This document shows positions 54,091 to 64,000 of a DNA stretch of 64,000 nt, one piece after another. The stretch lies in assembly GCF_022682495.2 (NCBI RefSeq), contig NC_071389.1, positions 103,581,951-103,645,950 on the forward strand, in the 5' to 3' direction. Origin of the DNA: Desmodus rotundus (Eukaryota > Chordata > Mammalia > Chiroptera > Phyllostomidae). The translations under genes and the position numbers were made by a program. The notes under the pieces are model-generated. The model was given only the letters and a program-made list of their open reading frames with translations, had not been told where the DNA came from and did no database searches. Numbering within the stretch: the first letter of the stretch is position 1; each line of letters starts with the position of its first letter.

Positions 54091-54945
54091 GTAAGTAGGA
54101 ATGTAGCAGAGGTTAAGGTCCAACAGTTTCATGCACTGCCACTGTTGTTAAGGTGTATCTGAACTTTCTGAGTGTTAGCATGGTTCAGACATGTTGGGCT
54201 TCAGTTCCTGACCACCGCAAGGAAGCAAAAGTTTACTGAAAGCATAGTTTCAGTAAACTGTCATAGGAGCTTTTTGTTTCCTAGTGCATAGAAAAGTAAT
54301 GTTTTTACTATACTGTATGTGAAATGTGGAATAGCATTATGTCTAAAAAAATAACGTACATACCTTAATTAAAAAATAATTTATCTCTAAAAAGTACTAA
54401 CTGTCATCTGAGCCTTCAGTGATCTTTCTGCTCGTGGAAGGTATTCAAAATTTGTAAAAAACTCAGTATTTGCGAATCACAATAAAACAAGACATGCTTG
54501 TATGTTAAAATTTATGCACTTAAAATATATCAAATTGTTTTCTTACTTTACCTCTATGACATACACAAACTTTCTTCTTTCAATAAATAAATAAATAAAT
54601 AAAATGTTTTGTTCAAAATCAAATCTGTATTCTCATTAATCCAGATGAATTAGCACATGCATAATAAATGCATACACTTAAGAATAATTGTGACTAGTAA
54701 AATGATCAAAATAAGGAATTTTATTTTAATATGATACTGCTGTCTCATTAATCTGTAGACCCTATTCACATTTTGTCTTTAACGTTCCTTATAGCAAATG
54801 GAAGAAAAAAATTATACAAAGTAGTCTGAGTTCCATGTAATCCAGGGTCATAGGCTCTTATTTCATCAAAATTTTGCCTTTTTCTCACTCCACCCCTCTT
54901 CTTTTGAGACCTCTATTCCAGGTATATTAGACTTCCTGCTATGGT
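54091..54945. other. intron 5, first part
   Basis: No gene. A tetranucleotide (AAAT)n run is at 54582-54603. 54210-54500 contains 'CATAGTTTCAGTAAACTGTC'-like text that I cannot assign. Confidence 0.4.
54582..54603. repeat. (AAAT)n microsatellite
   Basis: Five AAAT units in intron 5. Confidence 0.85.
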
Positions 54946-54949
54946 CCTG

Positions 54950-55800
54950 TAATCACTGGGACTCTATTACTAGTGTTTTTTTAGGTTCTTTTTCGCTTAC
55001 TTTTAAAGAGTTTCTGTTACCATATTTTGAGTTTACTAATTTTAATCCAACAAACTTAATAAAATGCAGCTTATTTTTTTATCTCTGATCTTGTATTTGT
55101 CATTTCTAGAAGTTCTTTCTGGGTCTTTTTAATATCTTCTATTCCGTGCCTCATATTCATGTTTTTCTGTACTGATTTCTTGACTCTAGCAGTATATTTA
55201 TCATAGCTCTTTTAGTATCTCTATATACTGTTTGTATCCTGTCATTTCTAGATCTGTTTCTACAGCTTAATTTTTAAAATTTCTAAATAACGAGTTATTT
55301 TGTGTTTGTGCAGTGTTTGAAAGCCATTGTTTCATGCCTTCTGTCTAGTTTCCTAGTAATTAAAGGTGGGAGATTACATCTAGTGCCTGTTACTCCATTG
55401 TGGTTGAGGGTGGAAGTGCTGCCTGCTTTAAACTGAAACAGTTCCCCAGTCTTTGTCTTTTACAACCTTGACATTTTTGAATACTGTAGGACGTTTGGTA
55501 GAGTGCCTCTTAGTGTGGGTTTGTCTGATACTTTGTCAGGTGTATATGGAAGTCATGCATTTTTTGGCATGAATACCTCATAAGTGATACTGTATTTGTT
55601 TTAGTGCATCATACCAGAGGGCACATGGTGTCTGTATGTTTACTTGGTTCACTTAGTTAAGGAGATGTCTATCGAATTTATCCAGGGTACAGTTGCTATT
55701 CTTTTCTCTGTATTTATTAAATTTTTTGGTGGATATGTTATACTCTATAAAGATCCTGTTGCTCAGCAGACTTTTCACCCACTATTTTTAGCATCCATTG
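54950..55800 (-). mobile_element. probable ancient LINE remains, antisense
   Basis: 'GTCATTTCTAGAAGTTCTTT' and 'TTAGTGTGGGTTTGTCTGAT' recall antisense old L1 5'UTR/ORF1 and 3' text. The match is weak. Confidence 0.35.
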
Positions 55801-56287
55801 TCAATTAGAAAAATTTGAAAAATAAAAGTAGTATATGTGTGTTGAAAAAAATTATAAAACTATACAGCAATGAGGAAAAGTAAAACACAATGGTTTGTCA
55901 ATTTTTTAGACCCTTTTTTTCCTCTGCATGAACATCTTAAAAATAAAGAGAGATTATTAGGGTTTTATTGGATGAATGATGTATAAGTTTTACTTGAATT
56001 TATTTTTTTAATCTTAGTGTAAAAATTAGTGCAATATCATGTCATGTTGAAGTTTCATCACCAGTCTCTCTGATCAGTGTTCTTAACTGTTTTTGTGCTT
56101 TTGACTCCCTTAGTAATATGGATAGACCAGTTCTCAGAAGGTTATTAAATGTATAAAATGAAATACTATTACAGGTAGAATATATTAGTCAAAATAGTTA
56201 TCAAAACTTTTCTAGATTTTTCCAAGTGTGATATATACTTTATTATGCACTAAGTAATAAAATAGTATGGTTGATAACTACAGTGTT

Positions 56288-56468
56288 TTTTTTTTTTTTA
56301 TACTCACCTGAGGACATGCTTATTGATTTTTAGGGAGAAGGGATAGGAGAGAGAGGGAAAGAAACATCTGTTGTTTGACTCTTGCATACACCCTGATTGG
56401 GGACCGAACCTGCAACGTTTTGGTTTATAGGAAGACGCTCCAACCAACTGAGCCACACTGGCGAGGGC
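56288..56468 (-). mobile_element. Ves SINE, antisense, with target duplication (CTGAGGACA subfamily)
   Basis: ACTCACCTGAGGACATGCTT tail block, a shortened body and a head ending CACTGGCGAGGGC. Target duplication ACTACAGTGTTTTTTT at about 56277 and 56470. Confidence 0.92.
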
Positions 56469-56484
56469 GACTACAGTGTTTTTT

Positions 56485-58725
56485 TGAAGTAATGTCGAAC
56501 GTGATGATAGATTGACCTGTCTGCCAGTACTATACAAAAAGCGGGACATTTTTATTATTGACAAATTCACAGGTTCTGCTAAAACTAATGTGCTTTGTTG
56601 CCTCCAATTAGAATGAAAGAGAATGCCACATTTCAGGTAGATGTTATTGCACATAAGGATAATACATTTTTTTCCATATAATACCATAGACCCAAATTAA
56701 TTTGTAGTTGAATCGGGCTAGGAAGTAGGTTATGTGCTGATTTTCCTAGATTAAATTTGCAACAAGTACATGAAACCTTTATCTCTGTTCATCTATACAT
56801 GTGGTTCACTTGCTTGGTCAAAATGTTCTAAGTGAAATGTATTATTTACATATAAAAGGAAAAATTAGGGGAATTTTTAAATCATGTGATGGTTAATTTT
56901 GATATTCATGTGGAATTGGTTAAAATTAAAATATAAGGCATCTTTTCTCAGTGAGTAGCCTGACAGTGAGCCGATGTGCTATAAACTACCACCATTGCAT
57001 TTACCTTTTACCCTACTAGTATCTTGTTTCTATCTGTTTTACCTCATTTTTCCCCCCTGAATTTGTAAGTAGGTTTATTTTCCCCCATGCCTGAATGGGG
57101 AATATATTTATTGTAAATTTGTTCTATTTAATTTTATTCCTTTAAATCATACAGTACATATTTATAGGGTGCATGAAATTTAAATGTGCTTATTAGTCTA
57201 ATTTTTTTTTTCATATAAGGCATGAACATTTATTTCTTTTGTTTTTGCTAATGTCTTTCTATTAAATGGGTCCTGTGTTTGAAGTAGTGGTAGCTATGAA
57301 AGTAGCTGTGCTGAAACATTTTCAATATTAATGGTTCTCTCTTTCTGATAGTACCTTCTCATTCTCTCCAGATAAAAGCATTTGCCAATGTAGACCAGTT
57401 ACTTAGCTCCTTGTTTACTTCACCTAGTTCAACTGGTCTACTTTTTATTTTGTTAATGTCTTAAAACTTATTAATTATAACCATTCTGCCAATAAAATCA
57501 TTTTCAAGTTGGAGGACATTTCCAGTAAGTTAAAAGAACTAATCCGAGATCAGATTAGATGGTGAGATTTCATTTATTGAATTATTGGTAAAAGAATTCT
57601 TTGTAGGCGCTATTACCTGGAAGTCTTATGTACATATCTACTGGGAGCAATCCTGCAATACAATGACAGGTGTCCTGATGTTTCTAGTATTCCAGATTTG
57701 TACTGTGGCATCAGATTTTAAACATTCTTTCATCTTCCATTGTTTTATTGATTTGTATTCCCCAGTATAACAATTTCAATTATTATGTAGACCTCAGGAA
57801 AATATGTTGCCATTCCAAACACTGGGAAAATCGTAATTAGATTCAATAAGTTTATTTATAGCTATTCTTACTTCTTTCTTGTTACTATTCTTTTGCTGTT
57901 GATAAATATTTCTTTCTGGAGCCTATCAGAGATTGAAGAATGAGTGGGTTTCCACTTTGAAAGTAAAACTTAGGGCTTCCTTTAAGAAGCAATAGTTAAG
58001 TAAATGGGAAATAGGCAGCATGGGTTATACTTTATGATACCAGAATGAATGTAACGAACCTTCTTGCACATAATTGTTTTGTGCTGAGGAAGTCATTCTT
58101 CTTTTCTTTTTTGATACTGATGTTAGTTACTTGTTTTTGGTTATTGTTTTTACCTACAATTTATTACCTTTATTTTCTAAAATTCATTGGTGCTTGTGAA
58201 ATTTATCCATGAAACTTAACCTACTTTGTGTTATTTTTGGCCTGATGGTCAACTTCCTGGCATCTGTTATTCATCCATCCATGGAACATTTGAGGTCTTA
58301 TTATATCATCGTGTTGTACTAGATGCTGTTGGGTATGCAGATGAGTGGGTCTGTAAACACTCAGAAGGGATCAGAGTTGCTCTAAGAAGCTTTTGTTCCT
58401 CATGTTTGATATCTAATTGTGAATCAAGTAAATGTTTTAATACAAATGTGCCAGTTCATACAAATTGTATTTTTTTAAGACTGTATTTCAGTGATACTGC
58501 TTTTGTCTAGCAGATTTCAAAGTGTACCTCCTGTGTTTTACCATCATATATTCTAACTCATTTCTATTACAACAGTGTTGGCAAATAGTCATCCTTACTA
58601 GAAGGATTGATTTGATTATTATCTGTTGACTAATTGTTAACATTGGTTAATAGCCAAAAATCAGGTTCTAAGTAAGTAGATCAGTAGTAGATAGTAAATC
58701 AGTTTTTTAAAAGATTGCATTTATT
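56485..58725. other. intron 5 segment, unique sequence
   Basis: More than 2 kb without a nameable transposon, the largest such stretch in the introns here. No exon with supported splice borders was seen. Confidence 0.45.
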
Positions 58726-58732
58726 TATTTAT

Positions 58733-60605
58733 ATATTTAAAAATATATTTATTGATTATGCTATTATAATTGTCCCATTTTTCTTTTCTTCCCCTTTACT
58801 TACCTCCGCCCTGCACCACCCCTCCCGTCAACATTGCCCCACCTTAGTTCAGGTCCATGGGTTGTACATATAAGTTCTTTGGCTTCTCCATTTCCCCTAC
58901 TATTGTTAACCTCCTCATGTCTATTTTATATCCAACATTTATACTTATTCTGTGTAGTCGTCTCCCCCACTCCCTACTGATAACTCTCCATGTGATTTCC
59001 ATTTCTGTGATTCTGTTCCTGTTCTAGCTATTTGCTAAGTGTGTGTGTTTGTTTTGTTTTGTTTTAAGTTCAGTTGTGGATAGTTGTAAGTTTGTTGTCA
59101 TTTTACTGTTCATAGTTTTGATCATCTTTTTTTTTTTTTAGATGTCTCTTTAACATTTCATATAATACCGGCTTGATGATGATAAACTCCTTTAACTTGA
59201 TTTTATCTGGGAAGCAGTTTATCTGCCTTCCCATTCTAAATGAGTGCTTTGCTGGATAGAGGAATCTTGGATGGGGAGGTCCTTGCCTTTCACGTCTTTG
59301 AATACTTCCTTCCAGCTCCTTCTTGCCTTTAAGGTTTCTTTTGAGAAATCAGCTTGACAGTCTTATGTGCATTCCTTTTCTCTTGCTGCTTTTAAGGTTC
59401 TTTCCTTCTCTTTAATCTTGGGTAATGTAATTATGATGTGCCTTGGTGTATGCTTCCTTGGATCCAAATTCTTTGGGACTCTCTGAGCTTCCCGGACTTC
59501 CTGGAAGTCTATTTCCTTTGCCAGATTGGGGAAGTTCCCCTTCACTATTTGTTCAAATAAGTTTTTAATATCTTGCTCTTCCTCTTCTCCTTCTTGCACC
59601 CCTATGATTTGGAACATGTAAAGTTGTCCCAGAGGCTCCTAAGCCTCTCCACATTTTTTGAATTCTTGTTTCTTCATTCTGTTCTGGTTGAATGTTTTTT
59701 TCGTCCTTCTGCTCCAGATCGTTGATTTGAGTCCCAGTTTCATTCCCATCACTGTTGGTTACCTGTACATTTTTCTTTATTTCACTTTGCATAGCCTTCA
59801 CTTTTTCCTCTATTTTGTGATCATACTCTACCAATTCTGTGAGCATCCTGCTTACCAGTGTTTTGAACTCTTCATCTGATAGGTTGGCTGTCTCTTCATC
59901 TCTTAGTTGTATTTTTGGAGCTTTTATCAGCTCTTTCATTTGGACCATATCTTTTTGTCTTGGCAGGCCTGTAACATTGTAAGGGGTGGAGACTTAGGTA
60001 TTCTCCAGGGCAGGGCAACCCACATCTGCCTTGTGGCACTGTATGTGGGAGAGGGGTCTGAGAGGGAACAATGCCACTTGCTGGCTCTTGGCTGTCTTTC
60101 AGTCACCTCCCTTGCTACCTGCAAGCAAATTGGGCCCTTCTGGTGCTGATTCCTGGGTGGGTCTTTTGTGTACATTCTAGGACCCTGTGGGTCTCTCCAG
60201 CGAACTCTCCTGTGAGGCTAGGAGTTTCTCCCACTGCCACAACCCCCACAGATTTTTTCAAGCAGAGGTTTTGAGGCTTTATTTCCCCGTACTGGGACCC
60301 TGGTTTGTGCAGTTTGTCTCACTCCCCAGTTGTTCCTCCCGGTTCATCTGCATGCAAATGTCAGACTGCCCAGTCCACCAGCCGTTTCTCCCCTGCACCA
60401 GTCCTCCAGCTGCCACCTTAACGGAATTCCTCTCCCCCCCACCAGTGTGGATGAATGTTTCTTCTTCAACTCCTTGGTTGTCAGACTTCCATACAGTTCG
60501 ATTTTCTGGCAGTCTGATTGTTTTTTGTTTTTAAATTTGTTGTTGGCCTTTTAATTGTGGGAGGAGGCAAAGTGTTTCCGCCCATGCCCCCATCTTGGCT
60601 GGAAG
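58733..60605 (-). mobile_element. HAL1-type half-LINE, nearly complete (copy E)
   Basis: 3' end with ATATATTTATTGATTATGCT and a C-rich 3'UTR on the left, ORF1 at about 59140-59948, then a 5'UTR ending near 60605 (CATGCCCCCATCTTGGCTGG on the plus strand, giving a CCAAGATGGGGGC start). The 5'UTR is related to copies A and C but is less CpG-rich, consistent with greater age. Confidence 0.78.
59140..59948 (-). pseudogene. HAL1 copy E ORF1, frameshifted
   Basis: Starts at 59948-59946 with MVQMKELIKAPKIQLRDEET, then 'NLSDEEFKTLVSRMLTELVE' and a coiled coil with QINDLEQKDEKNIQPEQNEE. Near 59600 the frame changes. The second frame (from 59617) reads IIGVQEGEEEEQDIKNLFEQ, 'DFQEVREAQRVPKNLDPRKH' and ITLPKIKEKERTLKAAREKE, stopping at about 59363. 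C-terminal-domain text continues, decayed, to about 59140. One frameshift and one premature stop explain its loss. Confidence 0.78.
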
Positions 60606-60609
60606 TCCT

Positions 60610-61053
60610 AAATCCGTTATAAGAGACGTTCCAAAAGTGCTTGGACAACAGCAGTTCAATAGAACAAGTATTTAATGTCTTCAAATTTATTTCTCTGAAA
60701 GACCATATTCATTTTTTTATTAAGGCTTAAATTTTAAGGTCTATTTAATTTCTTCTGTGAGATGACAAAGAAGTGTGCTATTGTTGTAATTAGAAATCTC
60801 TGTGCCTTTCTTTGCTTTTCAGTTGTAAGTTATATGTAGGGATTCTGCTAAATGAATAAGGAAAACACTTTTTAAAGGAGACTTGGCTCAGATCATTAAT
60901 TTTGATTCAATCTGATACAGCTGCATTGTACTTCTGACCCATTATTAATCCTGATTAGACATTGTTTTGCACAGAGAAAGGGTGTAAAATACAATAATTT
61001 TTTAAAGTTAAATTGTGGTTTTCTTAATTATCCTTTTCTGTTTAAAATTTTAG
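60610..61053. other. intron 5, last part
   Basis: No nameable repeat. It ends in CTGTTTAAAATTTTAG before exon 6. Confidence 0.5.
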
Positions 61054-61204
61054 AAATATGGGAAACTGACCACTTGTACTGGTTGCCGAACACAGTGCAG
61101 GTTTTTTGACATGACTCAGTGTATAGGTCCTAATGGATATATGGAGCCATACTGTTCTACTGCTTGCATGAACAGTCACAAGACAAAATATGCAAAATCA
61201 CAAA
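61054..61204 (+). CDS. ZMYM2: ZMYM2 coding exon 6 (MYM finger 5)
   Basis: The 151-nt exon encodes residues 530-579 plus the first base of Ser580: KYGKLTTCTGCRTQCRFF to KTKYAKSQ. Finger 5 uses Cys537 and Cys540, with Cys563 and Cys567 (YCSTACMNSHKTKY). Cys544 and Cys552 are extra cysteines within it. The donor is CAAA|GTAAGT, a strong site. The split Ser codon (A|GT) joins exactly to the next exon. Confidence 0.97.
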
Positions 61205-61658
61205 GTAAGTTTCTGGAATTTTGGAATTTAAAAACATTAATAACATGACTAATATTCTGACTGCTTTCTGTCCTTAAACTTTATGCTTTTCTAACTACAT
61301 AAACTTTATTTTTGTTATCACTAAAGTGTATTATTGAAAACTTTTAAAATTTTGATAAGTCCAATTTTCATTGAATTTTTCAATTATTTTTGAAGTTCTG
61401 TCTATGTCTGCTCTTAGCTAAAACTGTTTTTTCATCCAAACATTATCTAAAACTCAGATTTTTTTTCATGTGTCTGTGTGTTTTGGAGATGTAGTAGACT
61501 TCTTTATGATGTTATTTTTTTTAAGATAAATAATCTTGGAACTTAAAGGATAGTTATAGAAGTTTCCATTAAGAAACTATTCTGAGGTCAATTTAGATTT
61601 TTTAAAAAAACCTTTATTACTTTATAAAGTAATCAGATATATACCTTTTCTCTCCTAG
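61205..61658. other. intron 6
   Basis: A short AT-rich intron without nameable repeats. The acceptor region is ACCTTTTCTCTCCTAG. Confidence 0.6.
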
Positions 61659-61774
61659 GTTTGGGAATTATTTGCCATTTTTGTAAGCGAAACTCTTTAC
61701 CTCAATATCAAGCCACAATGCCTGATGGAAAACTGTATAACTTTTGCAATTCCAGTTGTGTGGCTAAATTTCAG
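61659..61774 (+). CDS. ZMYM2: ZMYM2 coding exon 7 (MYM finger 6)
   Basis: The 116-nt exon completes Ser580 and encodes LGIICHFCKRNSLPQYQ to SSCVAKFQ, residues 581-618, ending in phase 0. Finger 6 uses Cys585 and Cys588 (CHFCKR), with Cys609 and Cys613 (FCNSSC). The donor is CAG|GTTTGA, a weak site, but the mammalian protein also breaks at this Gln. The remaining MYM fingers, Pro-rich region and C-terminal domain (related to Crypton-type tyrosine recombinases in this gene family) must lie beyond the window. Confidence 0.95.
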
Positions 61775-63389
61775 GTTTGATAGTTATTTTGCATATCTCA
61801 TACCCCAATAAATTAGACATAGAAAATGAACAGTGTAATATGCTTACTTAATGTGTTAATTTGTCCAGTTTATTGAGGGTCACATTGGTGGGTGGAAATT
61901 CTAGAGTCAACAGTAGACATGGCTGCCTCCAGCTCTCTACTTAGATGATCTAACTGACTTTTTAATTGAATTTATGACATAGACTTTGAAGGAAAATAAA
62001 TAAAATTGAGCTCAGTGCCTGATATATTTTCTTAGTAGATGGTTTGAATAACATCATATGACTCTTATTGGGGGGATTCCGTTTTATGAAGGATATAGGT
62101 ATATTTAGCCTGGAACTGATGAGCAGAAACGTTTTCTTCGTATGTTAGAAATATTCCGGGTAGAAAGGGAATTGGATTTGTTATAGTATGCCCTAAATTA
62201 ATACAAGATCAATTTCTGGAAGACATTTTTCATTTTGGTAAATGAAAACAACTTTTTATTTTGATAAATTACATAGTTCTTCAAAGTTGGCATATGGATA
62301 GTCTTAGAAGTCAGTATTACTGGAAGTGTTCAAACTTAAGCTCCTTCACCACTAGGAAGGATAGTTTAGAGGGGGTTTAGTATTAGTTAAGTGGGCTGAA
62401 TAGGTTTACTATCTGCTCTGTGAAAATTTTGGGGCATTAGGCATATTTCACACCAGTGCACAGAGCCATGAGTAATGAGTTCATTTGCTCTGAACAGTTT
62501 TGTGTTACAGGCTCTGTGCTCTGCATTAATTTAGTTAAAATGAAAACTTAGTCTCTTATGTATGTTATAGTAGTTAACAGTTATTATCATTTAAGTTGAG
62601 GCGGTTTTGAATTCAGCCTGGTGAATGTTTTTGTTAGTAGTTTATATCCTTAGCTGAGGTTAGGTGATTACCTATATTCAAGACTAAAGTTTTATTTTGC
62701 AAGTTGGGATTATGGCCATTGATACACCCTTAGAGTGGTAATACTGCTACTGACTTGTTGCCTTTTTATAAAGTAGAAATTAAGGAATAAGGAGTATAAT
62801 TAGATGAATGAAGGACAGTGCCGTTGGCATTCTGCTTGTCAGATACAACTTTATTCCTTTTTGATGTTGTTAGGTAAACTGAAATGTTAATTGAAAATGT
62901 TTTAACTGCTTTTTTCTTTAATTGAAACTTGTATTGCCCATGATTTGATGAGACTGCTTATATAACAGTACATTGTATATTTAAACACTCAGTTTAGACT
63001 CTGACTTCTGAGGGATGCATGCAACTAAGTCTGTAGGCAGCCTCTTTACTTTGTGACTCCATATAAAAGTAATATAAGGTTGACAAATAGGAAAACAGCA
63101 TTTTCCCTTTCTCTTTATCTTAAATCCAGTCATAAATTTTGAATTCTATGTCTTCATAAGATGATTTTTTTATACAAAATAAGATAATAGGATGGTATTT
63201 CATTTGTAAAAAAAAAATTAATTTTAATGGACTTGAAGGTATTTTGAAAACAATAAGGGAAAAGGTGGTTTTTTATTTGAAAATTTTATTCACCTGATAG
63301 TTACTGTCTTAAATCTGCATGCTTTATTTTTTCACAAATTTTAATTGTGTTGAACAATGCAGAAGTTTTAAAAAAATTATTTTTTAAAT
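61775..63389. other. intron 7, unique sequence
   Basis: No exon with conserved ZMYM2 text and no nameable transposon up to the Ves SINE. Confidence 0.5.
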
Positions 63390-63564
63390 TCTCATCCAAG
63401 GACATGTTTATTGATTTTAGAGAGAGAGGAAGGGGTGGGGAGAGACAGATAGACATCGATATGGAGAAATATCAATTGGTTGCCTCCTATAAGCACCCTG
63501 ACTGAGAATCGAATCTGCAACATTTTGGTGTATAGGAAGACTCTCCAACCAACCTGGCCAGGGC
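63390..63564 (-). mobile_element. Ves SINE, antisense, with internal head deletion (CTGAGGACA subfamily)
   Basis: TCTCATCCAAGGACATGTTT tail block, a purine-rich run and CGAATCTGCAACATTTTGG. Then CTCCAACCAACCTGGCCAGG: the usual AACTGAGCCACACT between 'CCAACC' and 'GGCCAGGGC' is deleted, removing the Pol III A-box. Confidence 0.85.
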
Positions 63565-64000
63565 ACACTGCAGCTTAAAAAATTAGATAAAGGTTGTTTT
63601 CAGTTCACTGCGACATCGAAAAAAATTTTATGAACTATTTCATACATTCAGAAGATTATGTAATATGGATTAAAGAATGAAAATTAAGTATCAGTGTACT
63701 TACCCACTCAGATTGATTAAAAGTTTTTTCTTTTTTTCTTTCTTGATTAAGTTTTAAAGCCCATGTATGCCTATATCTTTTTCTATCCTGTAAATGGTTT
63801 TAACTCGAGGTACAATAAAATCAAAATAAATTCTTAGTATTAGTACCAGTCTATAAATTTCCCCCCCACCCTAATTTTTTATAAGAAATGATCACCTTTA
63901 AAAAGTAACATGGGCTGTTTTCATCGATGGACTTGGAATAAGGATGGGAACAATGCAAGAAGGACAGGAGAGCAGTCAGTCAGCTCTTAGAGAGCAGGGG
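63565..64000. other. intron 7, end of window
   Basis: AT-rich, no exon recognised. The ZMYM2 gene continues beyond the window. Confidence 0.5.

Noticed and set aside
60610..60700. Possible third mariner remnant (ACGTTCCAAAAGTGCTTGGAC)
   Set aside because: Too short and without paired ends or transposase text to support a call.

Overview
The window is mammalian nuclear DNA, almost certainly from a bat, most likely the Yangochiroptera. The main evidence is 28 recognisable copies of the bat tRNA-derived Ves SINE. In sense orientation these have a Pol III A-box/B-box head beginning GCCCTGGCTGG, a body with CAGGGCACATGCCTGGGTT, a pyrimidine-rich end and an (A)n tail. There are also several HAL1-type 'half-LINEs' (GC-rich 5'UTR, ORF1 only, 3'UTR, A-tail), with L1, mariner and hAT elements.

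The only host gene I can support is the 5' half of ZMYM2 (ZNF198) on the + strand. Seven coding exons lie at 30304-31153, 36252-36537, 37737-37902, 38953-39165, 54019-54090, 61054-61204 and 61659-61774. All have AG/GT borders, and together they join without a frame break into residues 1-618. They encode the acidic, disordered N-terminus with two SUMO-interacting-like motifs and the first six MYM-type zinc fingers. The remaining fingers and the C-terminal domain lie beyond 64000. The first coding exon starts ten bases after a splice acceptor, so at least one untranslated exon must lie upstream. Whether positions 1-30293 are 5'UTR intron or partly intergenic cannot be decided here.

Region by region. 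1-4.2 kb: SINEs and ancient LINE pieces. 4.2-11.5 kb: antisense L1 with a mariner, three SINEs, a short LINE 3' end and a nearly complete HAL1. 11.5-16.2 kb: an ancient antisense LINE with its 5' end, then a second HAL1. 16.5-24.3 kb: L1 3' ends and a nearly complete but decayed antisense L1. 24.4-30.2 kb: SINEs, an RTE-type LINE fragment, a hAT element with target duplication, a MITE, a retroposed mRNA tail and an old LTR. 30.3-39.2 kb: the first four coding exons with a mariner and four SINEs between them. 39.2-54.0 kb: the 14.9-kb intron 4 with two HAL1 copies head to tail, large L1 tracts and a possible antisense processed pseudogene. 54-64 kb: exons 5-7 with one more HAL1.

All large LINE/HAL1 copies are antisense to ZMYM2, as are 20 of 28 Ves SINEs. 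I saw no tRNA, rRNA, CRISPR or prokaryotic feature, and no evidence of an undescribed gene system. The most noteworthy items are the ORF1-only LINE family with GC-rich 5' ends, an RTE-like open stretch, a Ves copy that seems to carry a 3'-transduced tag, and a 3'UTR-like antisense block at about 53.35-53.93 kb.
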